The position numbers were made by a program, and so were the translations under genes. The notes below the pieces were generated by a model. It was given only the letters and a program-made list of their open reading frames with translations, made no database searches and was not told where the DNA came from. From Clostridia bacterium (GTDB lineage: Bacteria > Bacillota > Clostridia > Lachnospirales > Anaerotignaceae), in NCBI GenBank assembly GCA_910575055.1, contig CAJTDC010000017.1:1-64000 (forward strand): a stretch of DNA of 64,000 nucleotides. The letters are read 5' to 3'. Shown one piece after another: positions 43,091 through 52,078 of this stretch; the stretch's first letter is position 1; each line of letters opens with the position of its first letter.

Positions 43091-45757
43091 ATGGAAAAAT
43101 TTATGATGATAGACGGCAACAGCATTGTCAACAGAGCATTTTATGGTGTACCTTTACTGACAAACTCACAAGGTACTTATACAAATGCTATATATGGTTT
43201 TATGAACATATTATTTAAACTATTGGAAGAAGAAAAACCAGATTACTTAGCAATAGCATTTGATTTACACGCTCCTACATTTCGTCACAAATTATCAGAG
43301 CAATACAAATCAAACAGAAAAGGTATGCCCAAAGAACTACTTGAGCAAATGCCTTTATTAAAACAAATATTAAAAACAATGCAAATAAAACAATATGAAA
43401 TAGAAGGCTATGAAGCTGACGACATACTTGGTACACTTTCTCTTAAAGCAGAACAATGTGGTATGACAGCTGTAATTGTTTCAGGTGACAGAGATTTATT
43501 GCAACTAGCAAGTGACACATTAAAAATTCGTATCCCCAAAACAAAAGGCGGCAAAACAGAAATAGAAGACTATTTTGCTCAAGATGTTTTACAAAAATAC
43601 GGTGTGACACCTACAGAATTTATTGATGTTAAAGCACTTATGGGAGATGCTTCTGATAATGTGGCTGGTGTACCTTCTATAGGAGAAAAAACTGCTATAA
43701 AAATTATACAACAATATCACAACATAGAAAATGCTTTACAAAATGTTGACGACATCAAACCGAAAAAAGCATCTGAAAATTTAAAAGCCTATCGTGAACA
43801 GGCAATATTGAGCAAAACACTTGTTACTATTGTGAGAGATATTGACATTACTATTGACAAAAGCACATTAGGCATTGAAAATATGTTTAACGAACAGGTT
43901 TATGCCATTATGAAAGAATTAGAATTTAAAACTTTTTTAAACCGTTTTCAGCAAAACAAAACGCAGTCAATAACAAAAAAACAAATCTCTTATCAAACAA
44001 TAACACAATCATCACAATATGACACAATATTTCATACATTACAAAAAAATAGACAAATCGCTTACATTTTATTATATGAAAATAATATCATAAGAGGCAT
44101 CAGTTTATATGACGGCGGAGAACAATGTTATTTTTTACTATGCCAAAATAATGAAAATATGGTATACTTATTAAATTCTGCTAAAGATTTTTTTCAAAAC
44201 AAAGACTACATCAAAATTGCTCACGATGCCAAAACAGATATGGTATTACTTCGTCAATATGGCATAGAATTAAGTGATGTTGCATTTGATGTTTCTCTTG
44301 CAGCATATTTATTAAATTCTACAAAAGACTCTTATGAATACGATGACATTGCAAAAGAATTTTTGAATGAAATATATCCCTGTAAAGAGGAAATATTTGG
44401 AAAAGGAAAATCAAAAATTTCTTTATTAGAATTACCTTCTGAACAATTAACACAATTTGCTTGCAATCAATCGGAAGTCATTTACACAGCTATGCCTATA
44501 TTATTACAGAAAATGAAAGACAATGACCAACAACAGCTTTATTTTGAAATAGAACTTCCCCTTATCAGAGTATTAGCTGATATGCAGAAATACGGTATTA
44601 AAGTGAACAAAAACGCTTTACAGCAATATGGTACAGAATTAGAAAAAAGTATTGAAATATTGACACTGGAAATTTATACTATGGCAGGGACAAAATTTAA
44701 CATCAATTCCCCTAAGCAATTAGGTGAAATATTATTTAGTCCCAAATATATGGGATTATCAGGAGGCAAAAAAACAAAAACAGGGTATTCTACTGCGGCT
44801 GATGTACTGGAAAAGCTCACTAGTTCACACCCTATTATACAAAAAATATTATACTATCGTCAGTTATCTAAACTGAAAAGCACTTATGTTGACGGTCTTT
44901 TATCTGTACTTGATGAAAAAACACAAAAAATTTATTCTACTTTTCATCAAACTGTTACTGCAACAGGACGTATCAGTTCTACAGAGCCTAATTTACAAAA
45001 CATTCCTATTCGTTTAGATTTAGGCAGACAGTTAAGAAAGGTTTTTATACCTACTGACGAAAATTATTGTTTTTTAGATGGCGACTATTCTCAAATTGAA
45101 TTACGTGTACTTGCTCATATGGCACAAGACAAAACTTTAATAGACGCTTTTATTAATGGTCAGGACATTCATACAATTACTGCTTCACAAGTATTTAATG
45201 TTCCTTTTGACGAGGTCACTGAAATACAAAGAAGAAACGCCAAAGCTGTCAATTTTGGTATTATATATGGTATTGGTGCATTCCGCTTAAGCCAAGAACT
45301 CAACATTACCATAAAACAAGCGGAAAATTACATTTCTGGATATTTTTCTAAATATCCTAACATTAAAAAATATATGGATAAAACGGTACTTGATGCAGAA
45401 AAAAATGGTTATGTTAAAACGCTTTTTCAAAGAAGAAGAGCAATGCCTGAACTTCACGCGAAAACATTTGTACAGCGTTCTTTTGGAGAAAGAGTGGCTA
45501 TGAATATGCCTATACAAGGTACTGCTGCTGATATTATCAAAATTGCTATGATACAAGTACACAAAAAACTTTTAGAACACGGTTTACGTGCTAAACTAAT
45601 ATTACAAGTACACGATGAGTTGCTTTTAGAAGTACACAAACAAGATGCCCCCAAAGCAGCTCAATTATTAAAGCAAACTATGGAACAAGCTGTCAATTTA
45701 TCTGTTCCTATGTTTGTAGAAGTACATCAAGGAAATTCATGGTTTGAAACCAAATAA
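43091..45757 (+). CDS. polA: DNA polymerase I, 888 aa
   Basis: 5'-nuclease domain (1-295): MIDGNSIVNRAFYG, EADDILGTL, GDASDNVAGVPSIGEKTA. Proofreading domain (about 300-480): motif I lacks the Asp-x-Glu pair (IAYILLYENN), although HDAKTDMVLL resembles motif II, so 3'-5' exonuclease is probably inactive, as in Bacillus Pol I. Polymerase domain (485-888): motif A DGDYSQIELRVLAHM, motif B RRNAKAVNFGIIYG, motif C LQVHDELLLE. Role: Okazaki-fragment processing and repair. First gene of a five-gene operon with coaE 30 bp downstream. Confidence 0.97.
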   Translation: MEKFMMIDGNSIVNRAFYGVPLLTNSQGTYTNAIYGFMNILFKLLEEEKPDYLAIAFDLHAPTFRHKLSEQYKSNRKGMPKELLEQMPLLKQILKTMQIKQYEIEGYEADDILGTLSLKAEQCGMTAVIVSGDRDLLQLASDTLKIRIPKTKGGKTEIEDYFAQDVLQKYGVTPTEFIDVKALMGDASDNVAGVPSIGEKTAIKIIQQYHNIENALQNVDDIKPKKASENLKAYREQAILSKTLVTIVRDIDITIDKSTLGIENMFNEQVYAIMKELEFKTFLNRFQQNKTQSITKKQISYQTITQSSQYDTIFHTLQKNRQIAYILLYENNIIRGISLYDGGEQCYFLLCQNNENMVYLLNSAKDFFQNKDYIKIAHDAKTDMVLLRQYGIELSDVAFDVSLAAYLLNSTKDSYEYDDIAKEFLNEIYPCKEEIFGKGKSKISLLELPSEQLTQFACNQSEVIYTAMPILLQKMKDNDQQQLYFEIELPLIRVLADMQKYGIKVNKNALQQYGTELEKSIEILTLEIYTMAGTKFNINSPKQLGEILFSPKYMGLSGGKKTKTGYSTAADVLEKLTSSHPIIQKILYYRQLSKLKSTYVDGLLSVLDEKTQKIYSTFHQTVTATGRISSTEPNLQNIPIRLDLGRQLRKVFIPTDENYCFLDGDYSQIELRVLAHMAQDKTLIDAFINGQDIHTITASQVFNVPFDEVTEIQRRNAKAVNFGIIYGIGAFRLSQELNITIKQAENYISGYFSKYPNIKKYMDKTVLDAEKNGYVKTLFQRRRAMPELHAKTFVQRSFGERVAMNMPIQGTAADIIKIAMIQVHKKLLEHGLRAKLILQVHDELLLEVHKQDAPKAAQLLKQTMEQAVNLSVPMFVEVHQGNSWFETK

Positions 45758-45787
45758 ATTTAAAAACAAAGGAAAGGCGACGGTGAA

Positions 45788-46411
45788 ATGAAAGTAATTG
45801 GTTTAACAGGAGGAACAGGAAGCGGAAAAAGTATTGTATCCGCTTTCTTAGAGCAAAATGGTGCTTATATTATTGATGCAGACGAAATTGCACACGGCAT
45901 TATTGAAAGAGGAAAACCTGCTTATGAAGAACTGACAAATTACTTTGGCGGTGCAATATTAGACCAAGATAGAAACATATTAAGAAAAAAATTGGGCAGC
46001 ATTGTATTCACAAACAAAGAAAAACTTGATTTTTTAAATCGTTGTACTCACAAATATATTTCACAAGAAATTGACAAACAAATTTCAGAAAGAAAGAAAA
46101 AACAAAGAGATACTTGCATTGTATTAGATGCTCCCCTTCTATTAGAAGCAAAATTAGAAAATAGATGCAATGAAATTTGGGTAGTATTTGCGGAAGAAGA
46201 AGTTAGAGCCAGAAGAATTATGGAAAGAGATAACATTACATACCAAGAAGCCAAAAACCGTATTGGCTGTCAAAAAAATTGGGATTTCTACCGTCAAAAA
46301 GCAAATTTAATATTAGACAATAGCAAAGATTTACAGCATTTAAAAAGACAATTAGAAGCAATATTCTATGTAAGAATAAGAAATGGAGAAAAGTATGAAA
46401 ATTTGTATTAA
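45788..46411 (+). CDS. coaE: Dephospho-CoA kinase, 207 aa
   Basis: Last step of CoA synthesis, ATP-dependent 3'-phosphorylation of dephospho-CoA. P-loop GLTGGTGSGKSIVSAFLEQN, DADEIAHGII (substrate Asp), VLDAPLLLEAKLE and RIGCQKNWDFYRQKANLILD. Length about 200 as usual. The polA-coaE order is conserved in Firmicutes. The 3' end overlaps the next gene by 17 bp. Confidence 0.95.
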   Translation: MKVIGLTGGTGSGKSIVSAFLEQNGAYIIDADEIAHGIIERGKPAYEELTNYFGGAILDQDRNILRKKLGSIVFTNKEKLDFLNRCTHKYISQEIDKQISERKKKQRDTCIVLDAPLLLEAKLENRCNEIWVVFAEEEVRARRIMERDNITYQEAKNRIGCQKNWDFYRQKANLILDNSKDLQHLKRQLEAIFYVRIRNGEKYENLY

Positions 46412-46946
46412 ACTGGCAAAAATAACATTATTTTTTGCAGTTGTGATACTCCTTTGCCGTTTTGTAGTATTACCTCATATTTTCCCTAAAAAGTATCAAC
46501 AGGAAATTAACTATTTTTGTCAACAATATGAGCTTTCCCCTTCTTTAGTATATGCTGTCATATTTACAGAAAGCAGATTTGACAAAAATGCAATTTCTTC
46601 TAAAGATGCCAAAGGACTTATGCAGATAGGCGAAATTACAGGAGAATGGGCAGCAGAATTATTGGATATGGAACAATATCAAAAGCAAATGCTTTTTGAA
46701 CCTAATATCAATATACAAATCGGCTGCTGGTATTTAAACAAGTTAACTAATCAATTTGGTACAACACAAACAGCTTTAGCAGCATACAATGCCGGAAGCG
46801 GCAATGTATCAAAATGGCTTCAAGACAGCCATTATAGTGATGATGGTAAAACATTAATAGATATTCCTTATGGAGAAACAAAAAGATATGTCAAAAAAGT
46901 AATGTTTGTACAAAAAATATATCAATGGCTTTATGGTATGATATAG
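46395..46946 (+). CDS. Lytic transglycosylase (Slt-type), 183 aa
   Basis: N-terminal membrane anchor (residues 5-25, LAKITLFFAVVILLCRFVVL), then an SLT domain (40-180): catalytic Glu in YAVIFTESRFDKNAISSKDA, GLMQIGEITGEWAAELL, IQIGCWYLNKLTNQFG and ALAAYNAGSGNVSKWLQ. Cleaves peptidoglycan glycan strands with anhydro-muropeptide formation, outside the membrane. ATG 46395 after GGAG. A small Slt gene after coaE is common in Clostridia. Confidence 0.92.
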   Translation: MKICIKLAKITLFFAVVILLCRFVVLPHIFPKKYQQEINYFCQQYELSPSLVYAVIFTESRFDKNAISSKDAKGLMQIGEITGEWAAELLDMEQYQKQMLFEPNINIQIGCWYLNKLTNQFGTTQTALAAYNAGSGNVSKWLQDSHYSDDGKTLIDIPYGETKRYVKKVMFVQKIYQWLYGMI

Positions 46947-46969
46947 ATTTCAAAAGCAAGGAGGAAATT

Positions 46970-48637
46970 ATGAAAAAGTTAACATTTATATATATTGCCT
47001 TGCTTTTTTTATTAGCAGGCTGCAACAATTCATTACAACAGACACAGCAAGAGCAATTACAGCAGTCAGAACAGTCAGAACAGTCAGAACAGTCAGAACA
47101 GTCAGAAATACAACCGTCAGCACAAACAACACAGCAGTTACCATTACAAGAGGGCGGAACACTTTATTTATCTATGAGAAACACAACTACATTAAATCCT
47201 CTTTTAAATCAAGATGCTTCTGTAGATACAATACTTAAATTAATTTATATGCCTTTGATAAAACTTGACCAAAATTACAAGCCCTCTCCTTCTGTTGCTC
47301 AAAGCTGGAGTTTTGATGAAGGAGGTACTGTACTTTCATTAAATTTAAGAAATGATATTTATTGGCAAAATGGCACAAATTTAACAGCAGATGATGTAAT
47401 ATACTCTCTTGATACCATTTTCAGAACAGCAGACAGCAATGCCGTTTACAAAAATTGTATGAACTACATCAGAAGTTACAGAAAAACATCTGCTTATAGC
47501 ATTGAAATTACATTTCATCAGAATTTCAGTGGTAATTTATATGCTCTGCTTTTTCCCATTATAAGCAGTCAATATTATGGTAGCAGAGTAGCAAATTCTG
47601 ATAAAAATATGCTACCTATGGGAAATGGATATTTTGAATTTGTATCTTACACCCCCGCAAAAGAAATGCGTTTAAAAAAATGTATTAGCAGTTTTGGTAC
47701 TACAGCACACATTGACGAAATTGTAGTAAACATTAGTACAGATAAAGTTACTGATTTATATTCTTTTGAACAAGGTCTTACAGATATATTAGTAATGGGT
47801 TCTTCTGACATAGGAAAATCTGATAATGACAATGAAATCAAATATTATCAATATACTACAAATTACTATGATTTTATTGGATTTAATTTTTCAAAAAACC
47901 TTTTTCAAGACAGCAATGTCAGAAAAGCGATTGCAAGTATTACTCCCAAACAGGCAATATTAGAAAGTATTTATTTAGGGCACGGTATAGTAGCACAAAC
48001 ACCTATTAACACAAATTACTGGTTTTATGAACCAGAAACGACTTCCTATGATTTTAATATTAGCCAAGCAAGAGAGTATTTAGAAGCCTCTAACTGGAAA
48101 GATACAAACGATGACGGCATACTTGACAGAACAACAAATGAACTTTCTGAAACATTTCGTATTTCTATATTATACAATACAGAAAATGAAATTAGAAAAC
48201 AAATCGCTATTCGTATTGCAGACGAACTAAGAGGAATTGGTGCAGAAGTATCACTTGATGGTCAAAGTTATGAAAATTATGTTCAAAAATTACAGTCAGG
48301 TGATTTTGATTTATTTGTAGGAGGTTGGCAGTTTTCTGTTGTACCAAATTATTCCTTTTTATTACACTCTGCTCAATCTTCTTTAACCAATTATGCACGT
48401 TATCAAAACGGTGATATGGACGCACTACTTGCTGCTGCATATAATAGTGTAAAAGAGGAAGATATTAAAATGGCTTACAGCAATTTACAAAAGAAAATTG
48501 CTGAAGAACTACCTTATGTTAGTATTGCTTTTCGTAACTTTGTAATGCTTTCTTCCGACAGAATACAAGGACAAGTAAAACCTTTAGAAAATAATATTTT
48601 TGACAACATAAATGAATGGTATTTATATGAGCAATAA
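46970..48637 (+). CDS. Peptide ABC-transporter substrate-binding lipoprotein (family 5), 555 aa
   Basis: Lipobox LAGC at residues 16-19, then a Gln/Ser/Glu linker, then a periplasmic-binding-protein fold of the DppA/OppA type (TLNPLLNQDASVDTILKLIY, DDVIYSLDTIFRTAD, AREYLEASNWKDTNDDGILD, GDFDLFVGGWQF). Binds peptides or similar ligands outside the membrane. The permease and ATPase genes are not nearby. ATG 46970 follows GGAGG. Confidence 0.92.
   Translation: MKKLTFIYIALLFLLAGCNNSLQQTQQEQLQQSEQSEQSEQSEQSEIQPSAQTTQQLPLQEGGTLYLSMRNTTTLNPLLNQDASVDTILKLIYMPLIKLDQNYKPSPSVAQSWSFDEGGTVLSLNLRNDIYWQNGTNLTADDVIYSLDTIFRTADSNAVYKNCMNYIRSYRKTSAYSIEITFHQNFSGNLYALLFPIISSQYYGSRVANSDKNMLPMGNGYFEFVSYTPAKEMRLKKCISSFGTTAHIDEIVVNISTDKVTDLYSFEQGLTDILVMGSSDIGKSDNDNEIKYYQYTTNYYDFIGFNFSKNLFQDSNVRKAIASITPKQAILESIYLGHGIVAQTPINTNYWFYEPETTSYDFNISQAREYLEASNWKDTNDDGILDRTTNELSETFRISILYNTENEIRKQIAIRIADELRGIGAEVSLDGQSYENYVQKLQSGDFDLFVGGWQFSVVPNYSFLLHSAQSSLTNYARYQNGDMDALLAAAYNSVKEEDIKMAYSNLQKKIAEELPYVSIAFRNFVMLSSDRIQGQVKPLENNIFDNINEWYLYEQ
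47063..47107 (+). repeat. Five 9-bp tandem repeats in the lipoprotein linker
   Basis: Five perfect copies of CAGTCAGAA encode Gln-Ser-Glu repeats in the linker after the lipobox. Copy change keeps frame and would only alter spacer length. Confidence 0.95.
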
Positions 48638-48656
48638 TGAAAAGGAGTGTGCATAT

Positions 48657-49649
48657 ATGTCTGAAATGCGAAAAAACAAATTAACACAAGAATGGATTAT
48701 TTATGCAGAAAATCGTCAAAAACGACCTTATGAATTTGAAAAAAGTTTATTGAAAAAAGAAAAAAGAAACACCCCTTGTCCATTTTGCAGAGGAAATGAA
48801 TGTCAAACAACACCAGCACTCTATCAAGACAGAGAACAAAACTGGAGTATTAGAGTATTTCCTAACCGTTTTCCAGCAGTACAATATGATGATAACCCAA
48901 AAATAACAGAAGAAGCATTTTATGAAGCAATACCTGCTTTTGGCAGACACGAGGTTGTTGTAGATACACCTCATCACGAGCAGACAATAGAGCAATTTTC
49001 ATTAGAACATTTACAAAATGTACTTTCTGTACTACAAAAACGCTTTATTGACATTAAAAGCACAAAAGGCATACAACAAATACAACTATTTAAAAATGCA
49101 GGTGTTGATGCAGGTATGTCTATAAAACATTCTCATTGGCAATTAGTAGGTTTGCCTACTGTTTCAAAAAGACAGCTAACTTATCAAAATACTTCTTTAG
49201 ACTATGATAAACAACATAATCATTGTATATTATGCGATATGATATTATGGGAAAAACAACAAAAAATCAGAGTTTGCTGCGAAACAGAACATTTTATTGC
49301 TATTGCTCCTTATGCTTCTAGATTTAGTTATGAAGTATGGATATTACCTAAAAAACACATTTCTTCTTTTGCTTTACTAGAACAAAAAGAGTTAAACGAT
49401 TTTGCTTTTATATTACAAAAAATGTTAAAACGCATTAAGCAATTAAGAGAAGACATCAGCTATAACATCTGTTTTATAGAAGGCGGTACAGAACAAGTAC
49501 AAAAATATAGTGACAGTTTACACTGGTCAGTGCAGATATTGCCCAGAATAGGAGGTTTTGCAGCATTAGAATTTGCTACAGAAAGTTATATCAACTCTAT
49601 ACTTCCTGAAACTGCTGCAAAATGGTATCGCTCAGAAGAAAAAGAATAA
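48657..49649 (+). CDS. GalT-like HIT-superfamily nucleotidyltransferase, 330 aa
   Basis: Opening KLTQEWIIYAENRQKRPYEF, zinc motif CPFCRGNE, RVFPNRFPAV, HEVVVDTPHHEQ, catalytic-loop region AGMSIKHSHWQLVGLP (HSHWQ in place of HPHGQ) and YASRFSYEVWILPKKH resemble galactose-1-phosphate uridylyltransferases and the plant ADP-glucose phosphorylase-like branch. UDP- or ADP-sugar exchange is likely; exact substrate open because the loop differs from GalT. ATG 48657 follows AAAGGAG; an upstream start overlaps the lipoprotein gene. A true GalT of the other class lies at 54004. Confidence 0.83.
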   Translation: MSEMRKNKLTQEWIIYAENRQKRPYEFEKSLLKKEKRNTPCPFCRGNECQTTPALYQDREQNWSIRVFPNRFPAVQYDDNPKITEEAFYEAIPAFGRHEVVVDTPHHEQTIEQFSLEHLQNVLSVLQKRFIDIKSTKGIQQIQLFKNAGVDAGMSIKHSHWQLVGLPTVSKRQLTYQNTSLDYDKQHNHCILCDMILWEKQQKIRVCCETEHFIAIAPYASRFSYEVWILPKKHISSFALLEQKELNDFAFILQKMLKRIKQLREDISYNICFIEGGTEQVQKYSDSLHWSVQILPRIGGFAALEFATESYINSILPETAAKWYRSEEKE

Positions 49650-49658
49650 AAATAAAAA

Positions 49659-49682
49659 CTGTGGGGATTTTTATCCCCACAG
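49659..49682. terminator. Bidirectional terminator after the GalT-like gene
   Basis: CTGTGGGGAT and ATCCCCACAG form a 10-bp stem with a 4-base loop, between converging genes ending at 49649 and 49700. Confidence 0.85.
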
Positions 49683-49699
49683 CTATACCACCACAATCA

Positions 49700-51217
49700 C
49701 TACATTCTCAATGTTTTCAATGTTTCTTTTTTTAAGCAACCCAAAACCATCAAAAAAAGCAAATATAACAACATCATAGCACTAATACACATTAAAAAAA
49801 ATACTTTAGATGGGCTACCTATTTGTATTACATATCTTATTACAAGTCCCGCAGTCAGCCCTGCTAAAAGAGGTTTCAAAAAGCAACTTCCAAACTGTAT
49901 CTGCACTTGCGTACAGCAATAAATTTTAAAAAGAGAAAGCAGCATTGTCAATATCAAACTTACAAACCACCCCACCAAATACGCATTGACACCATACACA
50001 GGTATTAAAAAATAAATAAAAGCAATATTGATAACAGAAGAAATTATATTTGTCTGAAATATAAATGTATGTTCTCCTAATCCATTCAGCAAACCATTTA
50101 TTGTCATCTGCATATACAAAAACGGGCATATAAATGCCAACAAAAAAAGCAGATTACCTAACTCACTATGACCATATACAATATAACACACTTCTTTAGG
50201 AAATACTGCAAACACTATTCCCGCTCCTATGCTCAATATAGAAGAAAAAAGCAATGCAGCAGAAACTGTTGTACTAATTTTATTTCTTTTATTTACTGCA
50301 GAAGCTTCTGATATTTCTGGTACAAGAGAAACCGAAACAGAAGTTAAAAATGCAGAAGGCAACATTATCAAAGGCATTGCCATACCTGTTAATTCTCCAT
50401 AGGTACTCATTGCTTCTGTTGCAGATTGTCCAAACAACTGCAATCTTTGCGGAATTAAAATATTTTCTGCTGTAGACAAAAAAGAACTTACCACTCTGCT
50501 CGCTGTCAATGGTATTGCCATACTACATATCATATAAAATGCCTTTGTTACTGTAATACTTGGTTTTTTAATATATTTCCTTTTTCTTTTAAATCGTATG
50601 TAATTAAAAAATACAAATAAAAAGGATAGCACTTCACCGCTTACAATGCCTATTACAGCACAAACACAAGCGTAATTTAATCCCTTTGGTACAAAAAAAG
50701 AGGCTGTCATATATATTGCTGCAATTCTAACAATTTGTTCTAATACTTGAGAAATTGCTGGTATGATTGCGTGCTGTAATCCCAAAAAATATCCTCTAAT
50801 GCAAGAACCACTTGACATAAACGGTATAGCAAATGCAAGCACTCTAAATGCAAAAGCTGTACGAGGTTCTTTTAATATTGTTATAGAAAACCAATCTGCA
50901 CAAAAAAATAAAAAACTACTGATTACAACACTTGCTGCAACTGTCATAAAAAGAGATTGCTTCAATATACGTCCCATATTTCCCGTTTGATTTTTTGCCT
51001 TTTCTTGTGCTGTCAGTTTTGATATTGTTGTAGTAAATCCTGATGATGTAATACTCCACGTCAGCATATAAATAGGCATAATCAACTGATATAATCCCAT
51101 TCCTTCAGAGCCAATTAAATTGACCATATACACTCTATAAAAAAAGCCTATCACTTTTGTAATTAAACTGGCTGAAGTTAATATTAGCGTACCTGCAATG
51201 ACTGTTTTTTTGCTCAT
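49700..51217 (-). CDS. spoVB: SpoVB/MurJ-like polysaccharide flippase, 505 aa
   Basis: MOP-superfamily integral membrane protein with about 14 hydrophobic segments. The N-terminus LTSASLITKVIGFFYRVYMV with NLIGSEGMGLYQLIMPIYML and SGFTTTISKLTAQEKAKNQT is that of the SpoVB/YtgP branch; FLGLQHAIIPAISQVLEQIV and LLNGLGEHTFIFQTNIISSV follow. It likely flips lipid II or another polyprenyl-linked precursor across the membrane; SpoVB acts in spore cortex synthesis, though vegetative flippases of this branch exist. Monocistronic. Confidence 0.88.
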   Translation of the reverse strand: MSKKTVIAGTLILTSASLITKVIGFFYRVYMVNLIGSEGMGLYQLIMPIYMLTWSITSSGFTTTISKLTAQEKAKNQTGNMGRILKQSLFMTVAASVVISSFLFFCADWFSITILKEPRTAFAFRVLAFAIPFMSSGSCIRGYFLGLQHAIIPAISQVLEQIVRIAAIYMTASFFVPKGLNYACVCAVIGIVSGEVLSFLFVFFNYIRFKRKRKYIKKPSITVTKAFYMICSMAIPLTASRVVSSFLSTAENILIPQRLQLFGQSATEAMSTYGELTGMAMPLIMLPSAFLTSVSVSLVPEISEASAVNKRNKISTTVSAALLFSSILSIGAGIVFAVFPKEVCYIVYGHSELGNLLFLLAFICPFLYMQMTINGLLNGLGEHTFIFQTNIISSVINIAFIYFLIPVYGVNAYLVGWFVSLILTMLLSLFKIYCCTQVQIQFGSCFLKPLLAGLTAGLVIRYVIQIGSPSKVFFLMCISAMMLLYLLFLMVLGCLKKETLKTLRM

Positions 51218-51426
51218 TCAAAAACCCCTCTTTTTGCATAGTTTGTTTAACATATGCTCGAAAAAAGGGGAATATACCAGTGTGTCATTTTTGAATGAGA
51301 AAATAAATAAAAAATAAATCGTAAAACGAAACTTTCACTTTAAAAGTCTTTTGGGAAAGTAGAAAAAGTAAAAAGTTTATTCTTATTTTTATATCTCTTT
51401 ATCACTATTTTTATATTATATTACAA

Positions 51427-51450
51427 TTTATAATATAATTATATTATAAA
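51427..51450. promoter_or_regulatory. Perfect 24-bp AT-only palindrome upstream of the second RHH gene
   Basis: TTTATAATATAA followed directly by its reverse complement TTATATTATAAA. It takes the place of the iteron array of the other RHH locus. Flanking 51,450-51,480 has further TTATAA motifs. The rest of 51,218-51,536 is AT-rich with a fragment of the dispersed repeat (GAAACTTTCACTTTAAAAG at 51,328). Confidence 0.7.
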
Positions 51451-51536
51451 TTTATTATAAATTATAATGTATAAATGTCAATATTTAACTGATATAATTG
51501 TTATAAAAGTATAAATATGGAGGGGGAGATACTATT

Positions 51537-51743
51537 ATGTCAAAAGAATTTATTGTAACACCTAAAAATATAGATGACGAAGAAAATACTTATATAAATA
51601 TGACATTAAGAATGAAAATAAAAACACAAAAAGAGTTTGATGAATTGGCAAAAAAAAGTAAACGCTCCAGAAATGAATTGATGTGTATGGCATTAGAGTA
51701 TGCTTTAGAAAACTTAAAATTTACTACTAAAATTGAAATATAG
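51537..51743 (+). CDS. Ribbon-helix-helix DNA-binding protein, 68 aa (pair 2)
   Basis: Paralogue of the gene at 38471: SKEFIVTPK at the start, the strand NMTLRMKIKTQKEFDELAKK and helix SKRSRNELMCMALEYALENL. ATG after GGAGGGGGAG. It is followed 16 bp later by a DUF6809-like gene on the same strand, so the pair is an operon here, whereas the first pair is divergent. Likely autoregulator of the pair. Confidence 0.85.
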   Translation: MSKEFIVTPKNIDDEENTYINMTLRMKIKTQKEFDELAKKSKRSRNELMCMALEYALENLKFTTKIEI

Positions 51744-51759
51744 AAAACGGGTGATAATT

Positions 51760-52035
51760 ATGGATAACATATTAGAAGATTTATACGAGGGTAGAATATA
51801 TCCTTCAGAACAATACAGTCCTACATCAGAGCATTACAAAAAAACACGAGAGAAATACCAAAAACATTACGATGATTTTAAATCAAAATTAGATGATACT
51901 CTTGCTGAAGAATTTGAGAATATACTAGACGAGAAATGCAGTACTATTTCTATAGAATTATCAGAAATGTTTACATATGGTTTTAAAATTGGTGCAAAAA
52001 TGATGATAGAGATATTACAAGAAAATAAAGAGTAA
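51760..52035 (+). CDS. DUF6809-like protein, 91 aa (pair 2)
   Basis: Paralogue of the gene at 38054 (NILEDLYEGRIYPSEQYSPT, EEFENILDEKCSTISIELSE, MFTYGFKIGAKMMIEILQEN). Start ATG 51760 after GGGTGA; a longer frame enters the RHH gene. No catalytic motif. Association with an RHH gene in both loci suggests a functional pair, possibly toxin-antitoxin-like, but neither a toxic fold nor membrane segment is visible. Confidence 0.82.
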   Translation: MDNILEDLYEGRIYPSEQYSPTSEHYKKTREKYQKHYDDFKSKLDDTLAEEFENILDEKCSTISIELSEMFTYGFKIGAKMMIEILQENKE

Positions 52036-52041
52036 CAAAAA

Positions 52042-52072
52042 AGGGGAACTTTTCACAAGTGAAAAATTCCCC
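52042..52072. terminator. Terminator made of the dispersed-repeat hairpin
   Basis: AGGGGAACTTTTCAC and GTGAAAAATTCCCCT pair around a 2-base loop. The same module closes the long repeat copies A and B. It lies between converging genes ending at 52035 and 52079. Confidence 0.85.
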
Positions 52073-52078
52073 TATATT

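Noticed and set aside
43091-45757. Mobile or phage-type DNA polymerase
   Set aside because: Full three-domain chromosomal PolA with coaE directly downstream, the conserved bacterial arrangement.
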